DNA of 64,000 bases from Thermoleophilia bacterium (GTDB lineage Bacteria > Actinomycetota > Thermoleophilia > Gaiellales > Gaiellaceae): the NCBI GenBank assembly GCA_020845695.1, contig JADLFG010000072.1:1-64000 (forward strand). The letters run 5' to 3'. Below, in pieces: positions 1 through 6,729 of the stretch (within the stretch, counting starts at the first letter, position 1; each line of letters begins with the position of its first letter). Under the pieces are notes generated by a model, which saw nothing but the letters and a program-made list of their open reading frames with translations, searched no databases and was not told the DNA's origin. A program made the position numbers and the translations under genes.

Positions 1-1
1 G

Positions 2-88
2 CGTGGCCTCCTCTTCCACCGCCTGCTCGAGCAAGCCATGCAGATCGATCACGTCCCCGTCACCGCGATCGCCAGCGGTCGCCCATGA
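2..88 (+). CDS. 3' end of an unidentified CDS (partial)
   Basis: An open frame runs in from the left edge and ends at TGA 86-88, giving 28 residues that finish ...IASGRP. Its codons fit a coding region, but too little remains to name a family. It points toward the leftward molybdate genes. It could belong to a different, possibly mobile, unit that ends the mod locus, but nothing visible proves this. Confidence 0.4.
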   Translation, partial: RGLLFHRLLEQAMQIDHVPVTAIASGRP

Positions 89-203
89 GCAGACAAGGGG
101 CGTCATCCGGATACCCCACTGCAGGCATATTGGCGCGACCGAGGACGCCGCCTGACGCCGCTTTGCAGCCGCCAGAGCTGTGCGGTATTCCCCGGACGGT
201 GCA
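89..203. other. Intergenic stretch with no recognised feature
   Basis: This gap lies between the converging ends of the partial gene and the HTH-TOBE gene. It is slightly less GC-rich than its surroundings. I see no clear hairpin, tRNA or repeat. Confidence 0.4.
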
Positions 204-581
204 CTAGCGCTCGACCATGACCGAGGTTGCCTTGACGACCGCCGTGGCGCTCATCCCGGGCTTCAGGCTCAGCTCGCTCACGGCCTCGCGGGTGACGACG
301 GCGACAACCCGCGCGGGCTCGGTCACGGTCAGCTCGACCTGGGCGAGCAGACCTTCGACACGGACGTCGCTGACGACGCCCCGGAAGCGGTTGCGGGCGC
401 TCAGGCGCTCCGCGCCGCCGGCGCCGCGCAGGCGGGCGATCTCGGTCGCCCGCACGAGGCGCCGGTTGGCCGCGTCTCGCTCGGTCTTGATCCGGCCGGC
501 ACGATCCCACCGCCTGAGCGTGTCCAGGCTGATCCCGAGCGCCCGGGCCGCCTCACTCGCCGTATACGTATCCATAGGCAT
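204..581 (-). CDS. HTH-TOBE molybdenum-responsive regulator or molybdate-binding protein
   Basis: The 125-residue protein has a MerR/excisionase-like helix-turn-helix at about residues 5-50 (TASEAARALGISLDTLRRWD). A single TOBE (molbindin-like) domain follows at about 58-125 (NRFRGVVSDVRVEGLLAQV). TOBE domains bind molybdate or tungstate oxyanions, so the protein probably senses molybdate and controls uptake or cofactor genes. It lies 22 nt downstream of modA on the same strand. A second ATG two codons inside (575) is an alternative start. A 7-bp inverted repeat overlaps the start and suggests autoregulation. This HTH+TOBE architecture is known next to actinobacterial mod genes. Confidence 0.8.
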   Translation of the reverse strand: MPMDTYTASEAARALGISLDTLRRWDRAGRIKTERDAANRRLVRATEIARLRGAGGAERLSARNRFRGVVSDVRVEGLLAQVELTVTEPARVVAVVTREAVSELSLKPGMSATAVVKATSVMVER

Positions 582-589
582 CGCCTATG
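573..589. promoter_or_regulatory. Inverted repeat over the HTH-TOBE start codon (candidate operator)
   Basis: CATAGGC (573-579) and GCCTATG (583-589) are perfect 7-bp arms separated by ATC. The element covers the start codon at 579-581. A DNA-binding oxyanion sensor encoded here is an obvious candidate to bind it. The site is seen; binding is inferred. Confidence 0.45.
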
Positions 590-603
590 CACGATACAGG
601 GAA

Positions 604-1350
604 TCAGGGGAGACCGAAACCGGCGGCGCGGAGCGCGGCGCGTCCCGGCTCCGCGAGCAGGAGCGCGACGAAGGCGCGGGCGATCTCGACGCGTGAGCTG
701 TCGCGGATGACCGCAACCTGGTAGGCGACGACGGGCTGGGCGCTCGCCGGAAGCTCGATCACCTCGACCTCGCCCGCCACCGGCCGCACGTCGGTCGCGT
801 AGACGAAGCCCGCGTCGGCCTCGCCGAGCGCCACCTTGGCGACGACGCCCTTGACGTCGTCCTCGTTGCTGACGACGTTCCGAAGCGCCGCCGCGAGCCC
901 GAGGGCGTCGAGCGCCTTCCGCGCGTAGTCGCCGACCGGCACGCCCTCCGCGCCGAGCACGAGCTTGACCCCCGGACGCGCGACATCCTCGACCGAGCTG
1001 ATCTCCGCGGGATTCCCGACGGGAACGACCACCACGACCCGGTTCGTCGCGAAGGTGACCGGCTGCTCGACGAGACCTTCGTCGAAGAGCTGCTGCGGGT
1101 ACTTCGGGCTCGCAGCCGCGTACACGTCCGCGGGCGCACCCTCGCGGATCTGCGTGGCGAGCTCGTCCGAGCCGCCGAAGCTGTACGTGGCCGCAGGGTC
1201 GAGCGCGGGCATCACGTCGCGCAGGGAAGCCGCGGCCAACACGGTCAGGTGCGAGCCGGCCGCCGGCGGGTCCGAGCCACCGCCGCAGGCGGCGGTCAGG
1301 CCGAGCGCGAGCGCGAGCAGGAGGGGTAGCGTCGATCGGTGTCTGTTCAT
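604..1350 (-). CDS. modA: Molybdate ABC transporter substrate-binding lipoprotein
   Basis: The 248-residue protein begins with a lipoprotein signal (lipobox LTAAC, Cys22) followed by a Gly/Ser linker. It then shows the ModA fold, including the oxyanion-site stretch YSFGGSDELATQI and GAPADVYAAAS. It should capture molybdate or tungstate outside the membrane and hand it to ModB. No modB or modC gene lies beside it: thiolase is upstream and only the HTH-TOBE gene follows. The permease and ATPase must be elsewhere or lost. A TAGGGT hexamer at 1443-1438, over the upstream thiolase stop, may be its promoter. Family is confident; partner genes are unknown. Confidence 0.9.
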   Translation of the reverse strand: MNRHRSTLPLLLALALGLTAACGGGSDPPAAGSHLTVLAAASLRDVMPALDPAATYSFGGSDELATQIREGAPADVYAAASPKYPQQLFDEGLVEQPVTFATNRVVVVVPVGNPAEISSVEDVARPGVKLVLGAEGVPVGDYARKALDALGLAAALRNVVSNEDDVKGVVAKVALGEADAGFVYATDVRPVAGEVEVIELPASAQPVVAYQVAVIRDSSRVEIARAFVALLLAEPGRAALRAAGFGLP

Positions 1351-1440
1351 GGCGCCGGATCGTGCCGGTGGCGGCGTCGGGCCGCAAGAAAGCCCTGGGC
1401 GCCACCCGCCGCTACCTAGGCGATCGTGCGGATGCGCACC

Positions 1441-2607
1441 CTAATCGCGCTCGAACAGGGCCGCCTGCCCCTGGCCGACGCCGACGCAGAGCGTCGCGAG
1501 CCCGTAGCGGCCGCCGCGGCGGCGCAGCTCGTGCAGCAGGCTGACGACGAGCCGGGCGCCGCTCATGCCGAGCGGGTGGCCGAGCGCGATCGCGCCACCG
1601 TTGACGTTAACCCGGGTGGGGTCGAGCCCGAGCTCGCGGACAACGGCGAGGCTCTGGGACGCGAACGCCTCGTTCAGCTCGACGAGGTCGAGCTCGGCGA
1701 CGGCGATCCCGGTCCGGGCGAGCACCTTGCGCACCGCCGGGATCGGTCCGATCCCCATCAGGCGCGGGTCGACCCCCGCGACGGCGCTCGCGACGAACCG
1801 GCCGAGTGGCGGCGCGGCGAGCGCGCGCGCCTTCTCGGCGCTGGCGATGACGAGGGCGGCGGCGCCGTCGTTGATGCCGCTCGCGTTGCCCGCGGTCACC
1901 GTGCCGCCCGCCCGGAAGACCGGCTTCAACGCGGCGAGCTGCTCGCGCGTGGCCTGGGGGCGCGGGTGCTCGTCGGTATCGAAGCCGTCGACCGCGACCA
2001 GCTCGTCCGCGAAGCGGCCGGCGTCGCGAGCGGCGAGCCAGCGACGCTGGCTCTCGAGCGCGAAGGCATCCTGGTCCTCGCGGCTGACGCCGTACTCCGC
2101 GGCGACGTTCTCGGCCGTCTCGCCCATCGACTCAGCCGGGAAGCGAAGCCGCGGGTTGACGAAGCGCCAGCCGATCGTCGTGTCGTACGCCGTCCGGTCG
2201 CCGCGCGGGAAGGCCGTCTCGGGCTTGCCGAGCACGAGCGGGGCGCGGCTCATGGACTCGACCCCGCCGGCAACGAAGAGGTCGCCCTCGCCGGCGCGAA
2301 TCGCGTGACAGGCGGCGACGATCGCGGAGAGCCCGCTCGCGCAGAGGCGGTTGACGGTCACGCCCGCGACGGACTGGGGCAGGCCCGCGAGCAGCGCCGC
2401 GAGCCGCGCGACGTTGCGATTGTCCTCGCCCGCCTGGTTCGCGCAACCGAGGTAAACGTCCTCGATCTCCCCCGGGTCGACCCCGGCGCGCTCGACGGCA
2501 GCCCCGATCGCGTGGGCGGCGAGATCGTCCGGGCGGATGCCGGCGAGTCCCCCCGCGTAGCGCCCGATCGGGGTGCGCACGGCGGAGAGGACGACCGCGT
2601 CCGGCAC
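1441..2607 (-). CDS. Acetyl-CoA acyltransferase (thiolase)
   Basis: This 388-residue protein is a full-length thiolase. Cys89 in [11 protein letters not shown] is the acyl-accepting nucleophile, His344 lies in the GHP motif ([12 protein letters not shown]) and Cys374 in CVGVGQG is the second active cysteine. Thiolases cleave 3-ketoacyl-CoA with CoA or run the reverse condensation. Sequence alone does not separate beta-oxidation, acetoacetyl-CoA and 3-oxoadipyl-CoA versions, and no other fatty-acid genes lie nearby. The GTG start sits 6 nt behind TACGCT (2619-2614) with no Shine-Dalgarno, suggesting a leaderless mRNA. Confidence 0.9.
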   Translation of the reverse strand: MPDAVVLSAVRTPIGRYAGGLAGIRPDDLAAHAIGAAVERAGVDPGEIEDVYLGCANQAGEDNRNVARLAALLAGLPQSVAGVTVNRLCASGLSAIVAACHAIRAGEGDLFVAGGVESMSRAPLVLGKPETAFPRGDRTAYDTTIGWRFVNPRLRFPAESMGETAENVAAEYGVSREDQDAFALESQRRWLAARDAGRFADELVAVDGFDTDEHPRPQATREQLAALKPVFRAGGTVTAGNASGINDGAAALVIASAEKARALAAPPLGRFVASAVAGVDPRLMGIGPIPAVRKVLARTGIAVAELDLVELNEAFASQSLAVVRELGLDPTRVNVNGGAIALGHPLGMSGARLVVSLLHELRRRGGRYGLATLCVGVGQGQAALFERD

Positions 2608-2613
2608 GAGCGC

Positions 2614-2619
2614 AGCGTA
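2614..2619 (-). promoter_or_regulatory. -10 hexamer TACGCT for leaderless thiolase gene
   Basis: TACGCT ends 6 nt before the GTG start at 2607. Transcription would begin at or within a base of the start codon. Confidence 0.45.
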
Positions 2620-2631
2620 GCGCGGGGGCGC

Positions 2632-3462
2632 TCAGGAGACGAACTCGACCCGCACGGGGCCGGGAAACGCGCCGATCTGCTCGCCCCGGCGCAGGAGCTC
2701 GGTGACAGCGGCGCGCCCTTCCTCCCCGTAGTCCTGCGTCAGCTCGTTCACGTACATGCCGACGAAGCGGTCAGCGAGCGCCGGGTCGAGCCCCCGCCCG
2801 AACTCGAGCGCGTACTCGAGCGCCTGCTCGCGATGCTCGAGCCCGGCCTCGATCGAGTCGTGCAGGATCTCCGAGAGCGCGTGGAGCGTCTCCCCGCCGA
2901 GATCTCGGCGGGCGACGTTGATCCCGAGCGGGAGCGGCAGCCCGGTCTCGAGCAGCCACCATTCGCCCAGATCGACCACCTTGGCGAGACCCTGGCGGCC
3001 GAACGTGAGCTGCCCTTCATGGATGACGAGCCCCGCCTCGGAGCGCCCGGACGCGACCTCCTCCAGAACCGTGTCGAAGGGGACCTCGCGGAAGGCGAAG
3101 TCCGCTCCGAGAAAGAGCCGTAGCGTCAGAAACGCGGTCGTCATCCGCCCCGGCACCGCAATCTCGACCCGCTCGAGATCGTCGCGCGTGAGCGGCTTGC
3201 GGGAGACGACGACGGGCCCGTAGCCGGAGCCCATGCTCGCGCCGTGCGGCAGGAGCAGGTAGCGCTCCTGGACGAACGGGTAGGTGTGCAGGGAGATCGC
3301 GCTCACCTCGAGCCGGCCCTCGAGCGCCCACTCGTTCAGGGTCTGGATGCCCTCGAGCACGTGCTCGAACTCGAACCCGCGCGGGTCGGCGCGGCCGCTC
3401 GCGAGCCCCCAGAACATGAAGGCGTCGTCGGGATCGGGGCTGTGGCCGAGGCGAATCAGCAT
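2632..3462 (-). CDS. mqnD: 1,4-dihydroxy-6-naphthoate synthase (futalosine menaquinone pathway)
   Basis: The 276-residue protein matches MqnD from its first residues (GHSPDPDDAFMFWGL, then ISLHTYPFV and GASMGSGYGPVVV). MqnD converts cyclic dehypoxanthine futalosine to 1,4-dihydroxy-6-naphthoate, the naphthoquinone ring of menaquinone. The fold is that of periplasmic-binding proteins but there is no signal peptide, as expected for this cytosolic enzyme. It stands alone, with 24 nt to the downstream thiolase gene. TAGCCT ends 10 nt before the ATG, so any leader would be only a few nucleotides. A UbiA-family prenyltransferase at 60187-61068 could act later in the same pathway. Confidence 0.92.
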   Translation of the reverse strand: MLIRLGHSPDPDDAFMFWGLASGRADPRGFEFEHVLEGIQTLNEWALEGRLEVSAISLHTYPFVQERYLLLPHGASMGSGYGPVVVSRKPLTRDDLERVEIAVPGRMTTAFLTLRLFLGADFAFREVPFDTVLEEVASGRSEAGLVIHEGQLTFGRQGLAKVVDLGEWWLLETGLPLPLGINVARRDLGGETLHALSEILHDSIEAGLEHREQALEYALEFGRGLDPALADRFVGMYVNELTQDYGEEGRAAVTELLRRGEQIGAFPGPVRVEFVS

Positions 3463-3520
3463 CGAGCGGATGAGGCTAGCAATCCTGCGCCGGCACGGGG
3501 CGGGAGAGGCGCCGGCCGCC

Positions 3521-3526
3521 TACAAT
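3521..3526 (+). promoter_or_regulatory. -10 hexamer TACAAT for leaderless dtxR/mntR-type gene
   Basis: TACAAT is followed by exactly 7 nt and then the GTG start at 3534. There is no Shine-Dalgarno and no convincing -35. The same hexamer and spacing recur at 4569-4574. Confidence 0.65.
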
Positions 3527-3533
3527 TTGCGGC

Positions 3534-4193
3534 GTGTCGAAAGTCGAGCTCTCCGACGCGATCCAGGACTACCTGAAGGAGATCTACAAGCTCCAGGCCG
3601 GCGCCGGACGCGCCACGACCACCGCGATCGCCCGGGCGATGCACGTCGCCCCGTCTTCGGTGACCTCGATGCTGAAGAAGCTCGCGGCGCTCGGCCTCGT
3701 CGAGCACGCCCGCTACCGCGGCGTCCGCCTGACGGCCCCGGGGGAGCGGGTCGCACTCGAGGTGATCCGCCACCACCGCCTGCTCGAGCAGTACCTGGCC
3801 GAGACGCTCGGACTCTCGATCGACGCGGTCCACGCGGAGGCAGACCGGCTCGAGCACGCGCTCTCCGAGGAGCTCGAGACGTTGATCGACCGGACGCTCG
3901 GGTATCCGACCCACGACCCGCACGGGCACCCGATCCCGAACGCCGACCTCGAGCTCGCGCATTCGGAGCTGCGCCCGCTCGCGGAGCTGGCACCGGGCGA
4001 GCACGCGACCGTGCGCCACGTCCCGGACGGGGATCCCGCGCTCCTTCGCTACCTCTCGAAGCTCTCGCTCCTGCCCGGCCACCGGGTCGAGCTCTGCAGC
4101 GCCGCCCCGTTCGGCGGGCCGGTGACCGTGCTCGTCGCGAGGACGAAGCACGCGATCTCCCGCGAGCTCGCGGGCGAGATCGGCGTGGGCTGA
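3534..4193 (+). CDS. DtxR/MntR-family metal-dependent repressor
   Basis: The 219-residue protein has an N-terminal winged helix (SSVTSMLKKLAALGLVEH, about 10-72), the metal and dimerisation helices (about 73-140, LLEQYLAE and VHAEADRLEHALSEELE) and an SH3-like C-terminal domain (about 145-219). Aligned to known relatives, Asp12 falls where MntR has Asp8 and DtxR has Met10. Asp104 falls where DtxR has Cys102 and MntR has Glu99. Glu107-His108 are kept. The site therefore looks more like a manganese sensor than an iron sensor, although the SH3 domain is DtxR/IdeR-like. The GTG start follows TACAAT by 7 nt. No transporter gene adjoins it, so targets are unknown. Confidence 0.88.
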   Translation: MSKVELSDAIQDYLKEIYKLQAGAGRATTTAIARAMHVAPSSVTSMLKKLAALGLVEHARYRGVRLTAPGERVALEVIRHHRLLEQYLAETLGLSIDAVHAEADRLEHALSEELETLIDRTLGYPTHDPHGHPIPNADLELAHSELRPLAELAPGEHATVRHVPDGDPALLRYLSKLSLLPGHRVELCSAAPFGGPVTVLVARTKHAISRELAGEIGVG

Positions 4194-4203
4194 CCGCCTC
4201 CGG

Positions 4204-4536
4204 CTACGCGCGCGGCGGGTGGCCGAAGAACCAGCGCTCGAGCGGGCGCAAGAGCTCGTCGTCTGCGAACTCCGGCACGTGCTCGTCCAGGCCCTCCGTC
4301 CGCGAGACGACGAGGTCGTCGCGCAGCGCCGCGTTCGCGGCCTCGAGCGCGTCACCAAGCTCGTAGCCCGCGAAGACGTAGTCGTCGGGGCGCGGCTCCG
4401 GGACCGAGCGGTTGGCGGGATCGATCGCCCGTCCGACCGCCCAGACCGCCCCCGGACGGCGCTCGATCCAGATCACGATCTGCTGTCGCGCCCCGTCGTC
4501 GCCGATTCCGTGCAGCACGCGCTCGGCGAACCGCAT
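4204..4536 (-). CDS. Conserved hypothetical protein, 110 residues
   Basis: The protein (MRFAERVLHGIGDDGAR...) is a soluble alpha/beta-looking polypeptide without signal peptide or membrane segment. Its C-terminal half is acidic and ends RPLERWFFGHPPRA. I do not recognise a named family. The ATG at 4536 was chosen because coding character stops there and the divergent 82-codon gene starts 46 nt away. The 3' end converges on the repressor gene with a 10-nt gap. Confidence 0.65.
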   Translation of the reverse strand: MRFAERVLHGIGDDGARQQIVIWIERRPGAVWAVGRAIDPANRSVPEPRPDDYVFAGYELGDALEAANAALRDDLVVSRTEGLDEHVPEFADDELLRPLERWFFGHPPRA

Positions 4537-4568
4537 GGCCTCGGATTCCTGCCTCACCCGGCAAAGGA

Positions 4569-4574
4569 TACAAT
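4569..4574 (+). promoter_or_regulatory. -10 hexamer TACAAT for leaderless 82-residue gene
   Basis: TACAAT is followed by 7 nt and then GTG 4582, the same hexamer and spacing as at 3521-3534. This promoter also decides the start of the small gene. Confidence 0.65.
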
Positions 4575-4581
4575 CCGGATC

Positions 4582-4830
4582 GTGGGCCGTCTTGCCAAGT
4601 ACCTGCGAAACCCGTTCGCGTCCCTGTTCTCGCGCTCGACCCGCGAGGACCAGCTCGCGGCGTACGTGATCCGCGAGCACAAGCTCGGGCGCGACCTCGA
4701 CGACATCCTCGACGACCCGTACATGCGAAACCGGGCGAGCGAGCTCGAGCGGCGGCGCCTGCTCGAGCGGCCCGACCTGATCCGCGCGATCGGCGAGGAC
4801 ACCGCGCGGGCCGCCGCCCGACCCGAGTAG
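4582..4830 (+). CDS. Small conserved hypothetical protein, 82 residues
   Basis: The frame starts at GTG (GRLAKYLRNPFASLFS...) and continues with REHKLGRDLDDILDDPYMRN and a charged helical C-terminus. The N-terminal 17 residues are basic and amphipathic. The rest looks helical and charged, with no cysteines or membrane segment. I cannot name the family. Coding is supported by the promoter-start geometry and by strong third-position GC. It ends 4 nt from the converging ornithine-cyclodeaminase-family gene. Confidence 0.65.
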   Translation: MGRLAKYLRNPFASLFSRSTREDQLAAYVIREHKLGRDLDDILDDPYMRNRASELERRRLLERPDLIRAIGEDTARAAARPE

Positions 4831-4834
4831 ACCG

Positions 4835-5734
4835 TCAGAGCGCGAGAGCGCGCTCGAAGACGAGCGCCGCGAGCGCCGCGTCCGCGAGCGGCGCGCCCGA
4901 GCTCTTGTAGACGACGACGTCGGCATCGTGCGCGCGCGCCTGCACCTCGCCGGAGAGAACGGCCGCGAGCTCGTGCACCTCGAGCCAGTCGAGGACGCCT
5001 CGCTCGACCGGCTCGACCAGGTCGCCGGCGCCGACGTGTGCCTGCTCGAGCGAGTCGCAGCACACGAAGGAGGCCCGCCCGAGCGTCGCGTTGTCGAGCT
5101 CGCGATCCTCGCGGCGGGTGGCCCCCGTGGCCAGCACGCACGCGCCCGGGCGCAACCAGTCTCCCCGCAGGACGGGATCCCGCGAGCTCGTGGCGGTGAC
5201 GACGACGTCCTGCTCGGCCGCGTCGCGGCCGTACCCGGACGGCTCGGCCCCGGATTGTCCGCAGAACGCGGTGAGACGGGCGGGGGTGCGGCAGTAGCCG
5301 ACGACGCGCTCGAGCTCGGGCAGGGTCAGGGCGAGGCATTCGACGTGGGCCGTGGCCACGCGCCCGCAGCCGATCACTCCCAGCGTGCGCGCGCCCGGTC
5401 GGGCGAGTTGGCGGGCTGCGAGCGCGGACGTCGCGGCGGCCCGCAGCGCGGTCAGCCGACCGGCCTCGACGAGCGCGAGCAGCTCCGGCCGGTCGGCGGC
5501 CGCGAGCGCGACGACCCCGCAGCCGTCGAGCAGCGCGGTCACGGCGCCGAGCTCGAGCTCGCGATCGGAGACGGGGGCCGCCGTCAACGCACCCGCCTCG
5601 AGCGAGACCCGGGCTCCCGGCGGGCAGTCAACGGCGCCCGCGGCGGCACGAGCGAGGCACGCCTCGACCGTGGCGATCGCGTCGGCGGGGGCGAGCAGGG
5701 CCTCGACGTCGGCCTCGCGCAGATGGAGCGTCAC
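4835..5734 (-). CDS. Ornithine cyclodeaminase / mu-crystallin family protein
   Basis: From the GTG at 5734 this is 299 residues. The family signature LTALRAAATSALAARQLARP precedes the Rossmann nucleotide-binding loop GVIGCGRVATAH (GCGRVA at 122-127). Members are NAD(P)-dependent: ornithine cyclodeaminase, alanine dehydrogenase, ketimine reductase or tauropine-type enzymes. Substrate cannot be called here. The frame stays open up to 5803, directly abutting tRNA-Arg, but the extra 23 residues look non-coding. The protein is slightly shorter than typical members (about 320). It might be read through from the upstream tRNA transcript. Confidence 0.8.
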   Translation of the reverse strand: MTLHLREADVEALLAPADAIATVEACLARAAAGAVDCPPGARVSLEAGALTAAPVSDRELELGAVTALLDGCGVVALAAADRPELLALVEAGRLTALRAAATSALAARQLARPGARTLGVIGCGRVATAHVECLALTLPELERVVGYCRTPARLTAFCGQSGAEPSGYGRDAAEQDVVVTATSSRDPVLRGDWLRPGACVLATGATRREDRELDNATLGRASFVCCDSLEQAHVGAGDLVEPVERGVLDWLEVHELAAVLSGEVQARAHDADVVVYKSSGAPLADAALAALVFERALAL

Positions 5735-5802
5735 GGGCGCCTCGAACCGATCGCAGCACCCATCACCGACCCCCTCGCTCGACCGTGCGCGCAGACGATC
5801 CA

Positions 5803-5875
5803 TGCGCCCGAGAGGATTCGAACCTCTGGCCTCAGCCTCCGCAGGGCTGCGCTCTATCCCCTGAGCTACGGGCGC
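5803..5875 (-). tRNA. tRNA-Arg (anticodon GCG)
   Basis: This 73-nt cloverleaf has acceptor GCGCCCG/CGGGCGC, D-arm GCTC/GAGC, anticodon stem CAGCC/GGCTG with loop CTGCGGA, and T-arm AGAGG-TTCGAAT-CCTCT. The discriminator is A (5803) and CCA is not encoded. Anticodon GCG reads CGC and CGU. A20 and C35, the arginine identity elements, are present. Most bacteria use an ACG (inosine) tRNA for this box. The 5' end overlaps the last 10 nt of ygfZ. Confidence 0.95.
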
Positions 5876-6687
5876 GCCGGAGCGACCATTCTAGCCGTGC
5901 GCCCGCCCACGCCGAGCACGGCCTCCTCCGGCACCTCGGCGCGCACGTACCCAAGCGCGACCGTGTCCTCGCCCGCTGCGGCGGCGCTCGTGATCCGCCC
6001 GACGACCTTGCCGTCGCAGAGGATCGGCGTCTCCGGCCCGGGCGCAGGCCCTCCGTCGAGCTCGAGCACGCGCAGCGCCCGGTTTCGGTGACCGCGGTAG
6101 TGCAGCCGGGCCACCGGCTCCTGGCCCGGGTAGCAGCCCTTGCCGAAGCTGACCGCGCGCTCGACGAGGCCGGCCTCGGCGGGCAGGACGCGGTCGTCGA
6201 TCTCGCGTCCGAAGCGGGGCGTCCCGGCCCGGATCCGCAGCAGCTCGAGCGCGTCGCCGGCCAACTCGGTCGCTTCGGGCGGCGGCTCCCGGTCGAGGAG
6301 CTCGTAGCCGGGCGTCCCGTAGTCGGCCGTCGGCACGGCGAGCGCGCCCGGGGGCGGAGCGGCACCGAGGACGAGGCACGAGGAGTGGTCCTCGAGCGCG
6401 ATCTCGGCACGGGCGGCGAAGCGCGCGCGGGCAAGCTCGCGGCGGACGGCCTCCCCGAGCTCCGGCTCGGTCAGGAGCAGGTAGTCGTCGTCGCCGCGGC
6501 GCAGCACGCGCAGGGTCGCGATCACCTTCGCGCGAGCGGTGAGCAGGAGCGCGTCGCACGACTCCCCGCCGGCCAGCGCGAGCACGTCGTTCGAGAGCAT
6601 GCGCTGCAGGTACTCGCCGGCGTCGGGCCCGATCACGCCCACGAACGCGCGCGGCCGGCGCGCCACCCACACGCCCGAGCTTCCCAC
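5866..6687 (-). CDS. ygfZ: YgfZ/GcvT-like folate-binding Fe-S assembly protein
   Basis: The 273-residue protein has the tetrahydrofolate-binding GcvT-like fold and the YgfZ signature KGCYPGQE (183-190) with its conserved cysteine. YgfZ supports assembly or repair of Fe-S proteins, including tRNA-modifying enzymes. Two tandem GTG codons are possible starts. The second (6687) is preferred because it lies exactly 6 nt behind TACAAT (6699-6694), whereas the first is only 3 nt behind. The TAG stop (5868-5866) is the TAG of the tRNA-Arg 5' end, so gene and tRNA share 10 nt. Confidence 0.88.
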   Translation of the reverse strand: MGSSGVWVARRPRAFVGVIGPDAGEYLQRMLSNDVLALAGGESCDALLLTARAKVIATLRVLRRGDDDYLLLTEPELGEAVRRELARARFAARAEIALEDHSSCLVLGAAPPPGALAVPTADYGTPGYELLDREPPPEATELAGDALELLRIRAGTPRFGREIDDRVLPAEAGLVERAVSFGKGCYPGQEPVARLHYRGHRNRALRVLELDGGPAPGPETPILCDGKVVGRITSAAAAGEDTVALGYVRAEVPEEAVLGVGGRTARMVAPARP

Positions 6688-6693
6688 CACTCC

Positions 6694-6699
6694 ATTGTA
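6694..6699 (-). promoter_or_regulatory. -10 hexamer TACAAT for leaderless ygfZ
   Basis: TACAAT ends 6 nt before GTG 6687 and has no Shine-Dalgarno after it. The transcript would run through ygfZ into tRNA-Arg. Confidence 0.55.
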
Positions 6700-6729
6700 C
6701 GGACGGGGATCCCGCCGCCCGGGCGACGG

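Noticed and set aside
1426..3123. Long plus-strand open frame of 565 codons opposite thiolase and mqnD
   Set aside because: It is rich in Arg, Glu, Ala and Asp with no family pattern, and it mirrors two clear genes. High GC makes such antisense frames common here.
5735..5803. Upstream ATG start (5803) for the ornithine-cyclodeaminase-family gene
   Set aside because: The ATG includes the tRNA discriminator base and the added residues do not resemble the family. GTG 5734 fits better.
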